From CAZIWJ01 sp964542855 (GTDB taxonomy: Bacteria > Bacteroidota > Bacteroidia > Cytophagales > Cyclobacteriaceae), in NCBI GenBank assembly GCA_964542855.1, contig CAZIWJ010000120.1, forward strand, positions 1-10,840: a stretch of DNA of 10,840 nt, written 5' to 3'. Made by a program: the position numbers and the translations under genes. Below the pieces are notes generated by a model that saw nothing but the letters and a program-made list of their open reading frames with translations, did no database searches and was not told the origin of the DNA. Positions 1-6,858 of this stretch are shown one piece after another. Each line of letters starts with the position of its first letter. Within the stretch, counting starts at the first letter, position 1.

Positions 1-88
1 GCCATATTAATTAATAAACTCATCTGCTCTTAACCGGGAACCCCAACTTTACCTGTAATATTCCGGCAAACGAATAAACCGTCGGGAT

Positions 89-820
89 TTATCGGCTAAT
101 CTGTTGTTCGTTCAGTTTCCAATTATATTCCATGTAGGTTAACGCATAATTTTCAGGAATCTTCTTTTTCCTGTACTTATTCAGGTATCTGATCACTGAG
201 GTAGTATTCGTTAGGAAATCATTTTCGTACCATTTAAAAATTTTGGTCACGCGCACTGATTGATCTGACTTATTTACGGCAACGTATTCGGGGTTGTTGA
301 TTACCAATTCTGCCCTCATATCTAATTTGGTATCAAGGCCGTTGCTTTTAAATGCATAACTGGCCAGTGCAGGGCAACTCCTGGATGCACAGGCAATGGC
401 AAAGTGTATTCTCGGGTCTTTGAATTTTTTCATAAGTACCAGGATTTCAAGATAGTTCAATGTCATTGATTTTCCGGCAATAGTATGCTTAACCTTATTG
501 AAAAAACCACTTTGATCGAGGGGTGATTTTAACGGATAGTATTTCGTTACCTGGTAAATTACAGCCAGGTTATAAGCATTAATGTAAAAGCTTTTTTTCT
601 TCTCAGGCGGAGCCCCGTTAAGGTTCATGGTATTTATATCCCGATACAGCGATTCTATTTCAACAAATTTATTTTTAAGCGAAGCATAATCTATATCCCC
701 TTTAACTACCCACTTGTTAAAAAACTGATTAGCCTGGCTGGTAAACCGGGAAAGATTTGTTGCTCGTGAGTCAAACGGAGCAACCAAAAGTAAAGCAATA
801 ATTACGTATATTTTTTTCAT
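89..820 (-). CDS. Secreted DUF547 domain protein
   Basis: This 243-residue protein has a short N-terminal signal peptide (a KK pair, then a hydrophobic stretch at about residues 4-15), so it is probably exported. The rest is one DUF547 domain. The landmarks are FYINAYNLAVI at 78-88, RIHFAIACASRSCPAL at 137-152 with two conserved cysteines (144 and 149), IFKWYENDF at about 194-202, and YNWKLN near the C-terminus. The length fits a single-domain family member. The biochemical role of DUF547 proteins is not settled to my knowledge, so no reaction is assigned. The start is an ATG directly before the KKIY signal sequence. The gene stands apart from the exonuclease gene upstream on the same strand by a gap of about 100 nt, so it may have its own promoter, but I could not pick one out. 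The family assignment is firm and the function is unknown. Confidence 0.85.
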   Translation of the reverse strand: MKKIYVIIALLLVAPFDSRATNLSRFTSQANQFFNKWVVKGDIDYASLKNKFVEIESLYRDINTMNLNGAPPEKKKSFYINAYNLAVIYQVTKYYPLKSPLDQSGFFNKVKHTIAGKSMTLNYLEILVLMKKFKDPRIHFAIACASRSCPALASYAFKSNGLDTKLDMRAELVINNPEYVAVNKSDQSVRVTKIFKWYENDFLTNTTSVIRYLNKYRKKKIPENYALTYMEYNWKLNEQQISR

Positions 821-924
821 AATGCGATTGTTTACATCAATTTAAACCGGGCAAGAGCAGCTAGAAACTATTATTTAACCAGCTACGCACCGGCTTAATT
901 GATGCCAAAAACCATACCGCATGA

Positions 925-1635
925 TTACTTTAGTAAGTCGCCCAGTTTACAAATTCCTTTTTTCTCTGCCTGCCTGAGCAAAATCAGCAGCAATTCAGCA
1001 GTAGCCAGGGCATCGCCGGAAGCAGTGTGCCGACTGGAAATAGATAAATCATACTTTTCACAAAGGGTGTCGAGCGAATAAGCACCTTGTTTGTGAGGTA
1101 AATTACCAAACGGATCATCCAGCCGGCGGGCCAGTTGAATGGTATCCAGCAATGGGCTGATTAACGGAAACTGGAAGTGCCTTTTAATTAACTTACTAAC
1201 CATTTTAGAATCGAACTCTACAAAATGGGCAACCAGCACGTCGCCTTTACAAAAGCTGATAAACGATTCTACCGCACTCAGGTCGTTTTGCGCCAGTACC
1301 AGTTCCGTATTTAATATTTGGTGAACTTCTACCGATTCGTGGCTGCTCTGTTGCTGGGAGCAGGAATTAACCATGATTTCAAGGGAATCGGATACATTAA
1401 TAGCCATGTGCTGAACGGCTACAGCCCCGATGCTGATAATTTCGTCAACCTTCGGGTTCAGCCCCGTGGTTTCGGTATCGAAAACCACAAAACGAACTTC
1501 ACTAATAGGAGTGTTAGGGTTGAACCGGGTTACCGCATCGTAATAGTGCGACATGAAAGCAGGAAGCTCATTATTATTTCGTTTCTGCTGCGCAATTTTC
1601 CTGGGCGACTGGAATAAGGGAAAGGTGAAGTTCAT
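925..1635 (-). CDS. DEDDh 3'-5' exonuclease, DNA polymerase III epsilon-like
   Basis: This 236-residue protein is a DnaQ-like exonuclease that should remove nucleotides from 3' ends of DNA or RNA with two metal ions. All five catalytic positions of the DEDDh class are visible: Asp53 and Glu55 in FVVFDTETTGLNP, Asp142 in VAHFVEFDSKMV, and His203 and Asp208 in HTASGDA. The first 45 residues precede the exonuclease fold and have no recognisable domain. No polymerase-binding tail or helicase domain is fused to it, so it may be a stand-alone repair or RNA-processing nuclease and not the replicative proofreading subunit. Its ATG lies 5 nt downstream of the DUF294 gene stop, so the two are almost certainly co-transcribed. 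This pairing recurs in other bacteria from my memory of such neighbourhoods, often next to a sodium/solute symporter that is absent here. Fold and active site are sure; the substrate is not. Confidence 0.92.
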   Translation of the reverse strand: MNFTFPLFQSPRKIAQQKRNNNELPAFMSHYYDAVTRFNPNTPISEVRFVVFDTETTGLNPKVDEIISIGAVAVQHMAINVSDSLEIMVNSCSQQQSSHESVEVHQILNTELVLAQNDLSAVESFISFCKGDVLVAHFVEFDSKMVSKLIKRHFQFPLISPLLDTIQLARRLDDPFGNLPHKQGAYSLDTLCEKYDLSISSRHTASGDALATAELLLILLRQAEKKGICKLGDLLK

Positions 1636-1640
1636 GGTAA

Positions 1641-3596
1641 TCAGCTTTTGAGGAAAGCCAGCTGAAACCTGACCTCCATAATTTCCTGTAGCTCGCGGAT
1701 GGTTTTGAATACATCTCGTAAGTCTCTTTTCTCTCCTTTACTGAGCACATCCGGATCAATGAACCGGCCGGAGTTTTTATTCGTCAGCCCGTTTACAGCC
1801 CGGAAACGCATCAGTAATTTATATCCTTCAGCAGCTTCGAGGGCTATTTTCCGAATGTTTCGATCCTGTTTGGCCAGGGCTTCGAAGCGTTCCAGGGTGC
1901 TGCCGTAAAGAGGTATTCGCAAATCATAAGCCAGGCACCGGGCGACGTCGGCCAGCGGCATCATGGCCCGGGCTTTGATATCAAATTCATTCTTATGGTC
2001 GCCGCCTTTTTCCACGATAAAGCTTCTGAAAAAGCTTAGGGGCGGAGGGTTCTGTAAAGCGTTTTTAGCCAGGAAGTGAATGAAAACTTCGTTATGGCTA
2101 ATTTCATGAAAAATACTTTCTCTCAGAAAATCGGCTTGTCGGGCATCTCCCGCCACCGGCCGGAAATCGAAGAAAATAGTGGTTTTCATTACCGCCTGTG
2201 GGTCGGGAGCATTAATCCACTGGGTAAAATATTGCTTCCAGACGGCCAGGGGCTGGCACCATTCGGGGTTCATGGCCATCATATCGGCCGGACATTTCTC
2301 AAAGCCGCTTTCAATTAACAGCCCATTTACGTAATTGGCAAACTGCCGGTAGTAGGTATATGCTTCTTTTTCTTCATCATCGTTCATGGCATCCTCGAAA
2401 ACCAGCGCATTATCCTGGTCGGTACGCAGCAACTGTTCTTTGCGCCCTTCACTGCCCAGCGATAACCAGCAGTACTTCAGTTCCGGCTTTTTATACCCCT
2501 CTGCCGCCAGTCGGTCTTCGGCCATACGAATGGCCTTTAGAATAAGCACATCATTAATTTCAGTGATGAACGAAGCCGTGTAGGCCACGCTAATGTCGGC
2601 CTGCAAGTAGCGGTTTACCAGCTCTTCAGCCTTGTCGCGAATGGCTGCAATCTGCGATACCGATTTACTGTTTAAAATTTGCCTGGCCAGCACTACCGGG
2701 TTACTGCCCTGGGCAACCATGACATCGCGCTGCGAAATCATTCCCGTAGCCGGCGACTGATTAGTTCCGTCTTCAGTAACACAAAGGTGCTTGAACCGCT
2801 GGTTCATCATTTTAAGGGTTACTTCCGTTAGGGGGCGGTCCTTCTGAATGGTATGTACCGGGCTGCTCATGATTTCAGTAACCGGCTTATTGCGGATATC
2901 GTCGGCGGCTGTAATTACTTTCTTGCGCATGTCGGCATCGGTGATAATGCCGAGTGGAAAGCCATGCTTGTTGGTTACCAGTACTGACCCCACCCCAAAA
3001 TTACTCATCAACAGGGCCGCATCCCTGATGTTGTGCTCCGGCGAACAAGATACGATATTATCGCTGCCTTTCACGTTCATGTTTTCTGCTGGCTTAAAGC
3101 CAAGCAAAGAACTATCATCGTTTTTAATCAGGAATTTCCTGGAATTTCCGGTTTCCCTTCCGGGGATGGCGTTCGACAGGCCGGCAGCAAAATCAGAAGC
3201 AAAAAACAGGCTTACGTTGGGCTGGCTTTCCATCAGCTGCTTAAAGGATTCGACCGGAAAGCTGTAAAGCAGCGTTTCCTCCATGCAGACAGCGGTCGAC
3301 AGGTAAGCATCGTGAGCAAGGATAGCACGCACGCCAAACAAATCTCCTTCGTCGCACTGGTCAACCAGTACCTCTTCACCCGTTCGGTTCTGGGTTAGCT
3401 TAATACCTCCTTTACGAACCATGAAAACTTCATGATTCGGGGGCGCTGCCTCTCTGAAAATTACATCACCTTCTTCGCAGTAATGAATACGTGACCCTTC
3501 GGCTAACTCTTCAAGTACTTGTTGAGGTAGCTGATTAAATGGAGGGTAATTAACAATAAAATCAGTAACCGTTTTAAGTATCGTTTCTGAAGCCAT
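1641..3596 (-). CDS. cNMP-binding, CBS and DUF294 nucleotidyltransferase-like protein
   Basis: A multi-domain cytoplasmic regulator of 651 residues from the ATG at 3596. In order it has a cyclic-nucleotide-binding-like beta barrel (about 15-135), two CBS domains (about 170-300, with GIITDADMRKKV and GMISQRDVM), a GlnD-like DUF294 nucleotidyltransferase domain (about 320-450), and a DUF294 C-terminal helical domain (about 500-645). The nucleotidyltransferase signature GSEGRKEQ...TDQDNAL is intact, with metal-binding Asp393 and Asp395. In the barrel, the phosphate-binding Glu and Arg of cAMP receptors are not seen (the sequence reads LFGVRAIL and YLSTAV), so it may not bind cAMP. An in-frame TTG at 3650 would add 18 residues. 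I prefer the ATG because the barrel domain starts soon after it and the extra residues look like translated leader. It lies directly upstream of the exonuclease gene, and I infer a regulatory or modifying role linked to it. Confidence 0.9.
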   Translation of the reverse strand: MASETILKTVTDFIVNYPPFNQLPQQVLEELAEGSRIHYCEEGDVIFREAAPPNHEVFMVRKGGIKLTQNRTGEEVLVDQCDEGDLFGVRAILAHDAYLSTAVCMEETLLYSFPVESFKQLMESQPNVSLFFASDFAAGLSNAIPGRETGNSRKFLIKNDDSSLLGFKPAENMNVKGSDNIVSCSPEHNIRDAALLMSNFGVGSVLVTNKHGFPLGIITDADMRKKVITAADDIRNKPVTEIMSSPVHTIQKDRPLTEVTLKMMNQRFKHLCVTEDGTNQSPATGMISQRDVMVAQGSNPVVLARQILNSKSVSQIAAIRDKAEELVNRYLQADISVAYTASFITEINDVLILKAIRMAEDRLAAEGYKKPELKYCWLSLGSEGRKEQLLRTDQDNALVFEDAMNDDEEKEAYTYYRQFANYVNGLLIESGFEKCPADMMAMNPEWCQPLAVWKQYFTQWINAPDPQAVMKTTIFFDFRPVAGDARQADFLRESIFHEISHNEVFIHFLAKNALQNPPPLSFFRSFIVEKGGDHKNEFDIKARAMMPLADVARCLAYDLRIPLYGSTLERFEALAKQDRNIRKIALEAAEGYKLLMRFRAVNGLTNKNSGRFIDPDVLSKGEKRDLRDVFKTIRELQEIMEVRFQLAFLKS

Positions 3597-3622
3597 AGTA
3601 TCCGGTAATAGGTTAAAACAGG

Positions 3623-3642
3623 ATTTACTAAAAAAAGTAAAT
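3623..3642. promoter_or_regulatory. 20-bp perfect palindrome upstream of the DUF294/exonuclease unit
   Basis: ATTTACT and AGTAAAT form perfect 7-bp arms around a six-A centre, 27-46 nt before the preferred ATG of the DUF294 gene. Size and place suit an operator for a dimeric regulator. Read as RNA it would be a weak A/U hairpin. If the TTG start at 3650 were used, the palindrome would be inside the coding region. No regulator is identified. Confidence 0.35.
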
Positions 3643-3727
3643 TTGAACAAGTGTGTGGATCATTCCGCAGTTACTTTAGTTAGAAAAGGGCAGTAATTTT
3701 TAAGTCCTGTACTAACTAACTACCAAA

Positions 3728-4216
3728 ATGCTTAAAAATTACCTGGCTACCACGCTGAAAGCCCTGCGGCGGAATGGCGTATTTACGTTCGTTACTATTA
3801 GCGGCCTGAGCCTTTCCCCGGAACGCTAGCGTCGGCCTGGAACAAACCACTGAAAATAAAGACTTTGAGGAATCGAATGCTCTGTTCGTAGACTCTACCT
3901 TTCATAAATTATTAACTACTCAAACGCTGCTGGATAACCCTGGTGCTGCCCTGAACAATCGTTCCAGTGTTGTACTAACCGACGAAGCCGCTGAAAAATA
4001 TTTTGGTGCTACCGAATTGGTTATACCGGTAATTTCGTTCATTGTTTATCTGGGAGAAAATGGCCGGATAACTTTAGTTGTTCTATCGATACAGGCCCGC
4101 TTATCTACCTGATTAGCAGATTTTCAACCTTATTACTGGTTTGGGGCACGACGACCAGCATTCAGTTAGTTAGGGCTGTACCGGTGAATCCGGCAGAAAG
4201 TTTACGCAACGAATGA
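3728..4216 (+). pseudogene. Decayed FtsX/MacB-type ABC transporter permease
   Basis: These are remnants of a Bacteroidota-style permease, normally about 800 residues with four or more membrane segments and a large periplasmic domain. Three pieces stay in the right order. The first (3728-3826) begins MLKNYLATTLKALRRNGVFT and ends at TAG 3827, matching the family N-terminus up to the first membrane helix. The second (about 3831-4025, another frame) holds FEESNALFVDSTF and VVLTDEAAEKYFGAT, typical of the periplasmic MacB_PCD domain. The third (about 4052-4216, back in the first frame) holds KWPDNFSCSID and ends PVNPAESLRNE before TGA, the usual C-terminus. Only about 490 bp remain of about 2.4 kb, so large internal deletions and frame changes have killed it. 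Such permeases act in efflux or antimicrobial-peptide resistance with an ATPase partner, which is not seen here. The family call is confident from the three landmark motifs. Confidence 0.85.
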
Positions 4217-4250
4217 AAAATACCAGGCTTGCTGTATTGGTGTTTAATTT

Positions 4251-4281
4251 GTACTTTTCGGTGATACAAGCCGGAAAGTAC
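4251..4281 (+). promoter_or_regulatory. Strong hairpin/dyad in the leader of the kinase gene
   Basis: GTACTTTTCGG and CCGGAAAGTAC can pair over 11 positions (one G-U wobble) around a 9-nt loop, ending 21 nt before the kinase ATG. No T-run follows on the plus strand, so it is not a classic terminator. It could be an mRNA leader hairpin, an operator, or a remnant of the terminator of the decayed permease. The left arm also contains TACTTTTC at 4252-4259, one mismatch from the Bacteroidota -7 element TAnnTTTG, with CTTG 20 nt upstream (4228-4231) as a weak -33 element. Promoter and dyad may therefore overlap. Confidence 0.4.
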
Positions 4282-4302
4282 TTACACACTAATTAAAACA
4301 CT

Positions 4303-5802
4303 ATGTTGCGCGCGGATGAGTGGCCAACGGAAGGGGAACATTTTGAAACATTTTCCAATCGCTATACACACAACGTAAACGAAGTTATAAGGGGCGGGCA
4401 GGCCCTGGTTTACAAAGCCTGGGATAACTACCTGAAAAGAAATGTGGCACTAAAGGTTTATACCGATAATGCTACAACGTATAACCTTTTTCGGGAAATA
4501 CAGCAGTGCATTCAACTGAACCACAGGAATCTGCTTAGTTACTACGACGTACGGGTGGTTTACTTCCATAACCACCCGGAATTAAGTGGGGCTCACCCGG
4601 TTGGTATACTGGAATGGGCTAATGCCGGTAACCTAATCGATTACGTTCGTAAGCCTTTTTCTGAAGAAGAGTTTCGTAAACTAATTATCGACATTCTGAA
4701 CGGGCTGATTTACCTGCACGGCGAGGCAAATATTATTCATCGTGATCTTAGCCCGGACAACATATTTATTGCTGAAGAATCCGGGCAATGCGTACCCAAG
4801 ATTGCAGATTTTGGAATTTCAAAGGAGGTTAACCAGCAAACGCAGGGTGTTACTGTTGGAAAAATTGAGTACATGGCCCCGGAGTTACTGGATGAACATA
4901 AGTTCGGTGAAGTTAGCCATCGTGCCGACTTGTGGAGTTTTGGAATTATGATAGAGCAATTGTTTCACCCTGAACTCAAAACCCTGTTCCGGAGAAACGT
5001 TGGTGAACGGGCAAACATTCCACGTATCCTGCACCATATTACCAACAAGCCCGTTCCTTCTTTTCAATTACCGGTACCGTACCAGCGAATGGTTGAGCAA
5101 TGCCTGGTAAAACCAGTAAGCAAGCGGGTAGATTCGGCAGAAGCACTGAAGAAAATATTGCAGCCAGAGACAAAAATAACAACGCTAAGGTTAACCCTGG
5201 TTGCTTCAGTTTTTCTGCTGTTCACCGGGGTTACCATAGGATTAATTGAAGTTTTACCGTTCGAAAACAGCCCTTCAGGTGATCATCAGGTTGTTGAACC
5301 GGTTCGGATCAACGTTGATGAAGCCGTTAACACTATTGCTGCATCGCTTCAATTTGGTTATCATGAAAAAGATCTGGTTAGTGAAGTAATACCTCCAGAA
5401 AAGATAACCAGGGTAATAAAAACGGCCAGTGCCTTGAAAAAAACTACCGATAAAAAAAACCTGAATGCACCAACGCTGTCTCACGCTTTAGTATTAAAAA
5501 AAGTGAACAACTTATTCCAGAAAATAGCCACCCCTGGCTATCCGGCAAAAACAGGTACCGACCAGGTTATCGGGAAATATTTTACGTCAGATTCTATACC
5601 TGTATTTACAGACGACCAGGCTGAGAGTTCTTTGCTGCTGCAATCATTCATTCAGAAGGTAAAAGAAGAAGCTTCATTCAGCAGCCTGGCTGGTTTCTGG
5701 ATCGTAAATAAGCGGGCAACCCACTTTTCATCCTCCGGAAAAATTATCCGTTTAGGTGTTACCCGAAAACCAAACCCGGTTAGCTTGCAGGTGGTGGAAT
5801 AG
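4303..5802 (+). CDS. Membrane-anchored eukaryotic-type Ser/Thr protein kinase
   Basis: This 499-residue protein has a cytoplasmic kinase domain (about 24-285), one membrane helix (about 297-318) and a C-terminal region of about 180 residues that should lie outside the inner membrane. The kinase motifs are complete: Lys51 in VALK, Glu65 in the C-helix, HRDLSPDN at 146-153 with catalytic Asp148 and Asn153, DFG at 169-171, and APE at 192-194. It should therefore be active. The glycine loop is altered: IRGGQALVYKA replaces the GxGxxGxV pattern, keeping only the central glycine. The loop Ser150 replaces the usual Lys of HRDLK. The C-terminal region has no PASTA, TPR or other repeat that I recognise, so its ligand is unknown. 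It is transcribed alone, follows a dead permease gene and converges with the aldo/keto reductase gene. No cognate phosphatase or substrate is in the window. Confidence 0.9.
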   Translation: MLRADEWPTEGEHFETFSNRYTHNVNEVIRGGQALVYKAWDNYLKRNVALKVYTDNATTYNLFREIQQCIQLNHRNLLSYYDVRVVYFHNHPELSGAHPVGILEWANAGNLIDYVRKPFSEEEFRKLIIDILNGLIYLHGEANIIHRDLSPDNIFIAEESGQCVPKIADFGISKEVNQQTQGVTVGKIEYMAPELLDEHKFGEVSHRADLWSFGIMIEQLFHPELKTLFRRNVGERANIPRILHHITNKPVPSFQLPVPYQRMVEQCLVKPVSKRVDSAEALKKILQPETKITTLRLTLVASVFLLFTGVTIGLIEVLPFENSPSGDHQVVEPVRINVDEAVNTIAASLQFGYHEKDLVSEVIPPEKITRVIKTASALKKTTDKKNLNAPTLSHALVLKKVNNLFQKIATPGYPAKTGTDQVIGKYFTSDSIPVFTDDQAESSLLLQSFIQKVKEEASFSSLAGFWIVNKRATHFSSSGKIIRLGVTRKPNPVSLQVVE

Positions 5803-5805
5803 CCA

Positions 5806-5846
5806 GATAAAAAGCTGCCTCACCAGTGTAAAACTAATGAGGCAGC
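5806..5846 (-). terminator. Intrinsic terminator of the amidohydrolase/aldo-keto reductase unit
   Basis: GCTGCCTCA (5814-5822) and TGAGGCAGC (5838-5846) form a perfect 9-bp stem around a 15-nt loop. Read on the minus strand the stem is followed by TTTTTATCT, the tail of a Rho-independent terminator, 39 nt past the reductase stop. On the plus strand no T-run follows, but the hairpin lies just after the kinase stop and may also protect or end that transcript. Confidence 0.75.
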
Positions 5847-5884
5847 CTCTACTCGATTACCTGTTACACCTGTAAATCTGAATG

Positions 5885-6838
5885 CTAACTTTCCACCGGC
5901 TTTTCGTAATCCCACAAATCGAGTAAGGTGTAGGGAGATCCTTCTTTCACCCAGAAAGAGCCATTTATATACCGGAAACCGTTATTCAGATTGGTAATGG
6001 CAACCATGTCATCTTTATCCAGATTAACATTAATTGCGTCCAGGTTTTCTTTAATCCGTTTTGGGTTTACCGATTTGGGGATAACAAAAGTACCTCTTTG
6101 TATGCCCCATTTCAGTAGTACCTGTGCCGGGGTACAATTGTGCTTGTTAGCGATTTGGATAATTACCTGGTTTTCCAGTAAAACCGGCTCATCGGCTGTA
6201 CGAATACCTTCGGGCCGGTCTTTAGAGCCTAGCGGTGAATAAGCTGTAACCCGAATACTTTCTTTGTTACAAAAAGCAACCAGTTGAATTTGTGCCAGGT
6301 AAGGGTGTAGCTCAATCTGGTTCATGGCCGGTTTGGTACGGGCATATTCCAGTAACTCCCTAAGCTTAGCGGTATTGAAGTTCGATACCCCTATACATTT
6401 GGTAAGCCCTTCATCAACGAGGCTTTCCATGCCCTGCCAGGTTTCTTTAATAGGTACTTCATCCAGAGGAAGTAAACCACTTCCATCGGGCTTCATGGCA
6501 ACCGGCCAGTGCATCAGATACAGGTCAAGGTAGTCCAGTTTCAGGTCCTCCAGTGTTTTCACAAGAGCTGGTTGAACGTGTTCTTTCTTATGGTCTGTAT
6601 TCCATAGTTTAGAAGTAATCCATAAGTCTTCACGCTTAACCAGTTCTTCACTGATAGCCCGTTGCAAAGCATTACCGACCTCGTTTTCGTTCTTGTAAAT
6701 GGCTGCGCAGTCGATATGACGATAGCCCATTTTAATGGACTCGTATACAGCCTGTTCTACTTCGCCGGGATCAGATTTCCAGGTTCCCAGACCCACGGCC
6801 GGTACCTTATGGCCTGTATTCAGTTCAATATGTTCCAT
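5885..6838 (-). CDS. Aldo/keto reductase (AKR superfamily)
   Basis: A 317-residue cytoplasmic oxidoreductase that should reduce aldehydes or ketones with NADPH. The catalytic tetrad is complete: Asp43, Tyr48, Lys77 and His110 (in GYRHIDCAAIY, TSKLWN and LMHWP). The first AKR signature region covers residues about 39-56, the middle one includes IGVSNFN, and the cofactor signature IPKSVNPKRIKENL sits near residue 255-268, with the Lys and Arg that favour NADPH over NADH. Length matches the AKR1/alcohol dehydrogenase (NADP+) type. The ATG starts 20 nt after the stop of the amidohydrolase gene on the same strand, so both are likely one transcript, ended by the terminator downstream. The true substrate cannot be read from the sequence; general detoxification of reactive carbonyls is common for the family. 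Confidence 0.93.
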   Translation of the reverse strand: MEHIELNTGHKVPAVGLGTWKSDPGEVEQAVYESIKMGYRHIDCAAIYKNENEVGNALQRAISEELVKREDLWITSKLWNTDHKKEHVQPALVKTLEDLKLDYLDLYLMHWPVAMKPDGSGLLPLDEVPIKETWQGMESLVDEGLTKCIGVSNFNTAKLRELLEYARTKPAMNQIELHPYLAQIQLVAFCNKESIRVTAYSPLGSKDRPEGIRTADEPVLLENQVIIQIANKHNCTPAQVLLKWGIQRGTFVIPKSVNPKRIKENLDAINVNLDKDDMVAITNLNNGFRYINGSFWVKEGSPYTLLDLWDYEKPVES

Positions 6839-6858
6839 GTTGTGTTTCGTATTTATGG

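Noticed and set aside
2848..3398. Two long plus-strand frames of 121-139 codons
   Set aside because: They lie wholly opposite the DUF294 gene, whose domains are unambiguous, and their translations show no motif.
3594..3650. Longer DUF294 product starting with TTG at 3650
   Set aside because: The added 18 residues match no part of the barrel domain, and an ATG at 3596 gives a normal N-terminus. Kept only as an alternative.
5865..5876. Short palindrome TTACA-CC-TGTAA between the kinase and reductase genes
   Set aside because: It is only 5 bp per arm, lies in the 3' leader of the reductase transcript close to its stop and has no clear partner gene, so chance is the simpler view.
6243..6258. 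Further GTAAC motif resembling the ECF -35 box
   Set aside because: It lies inside the aldo/keto reductase coding region, with no gene start behind it on the plus strand.
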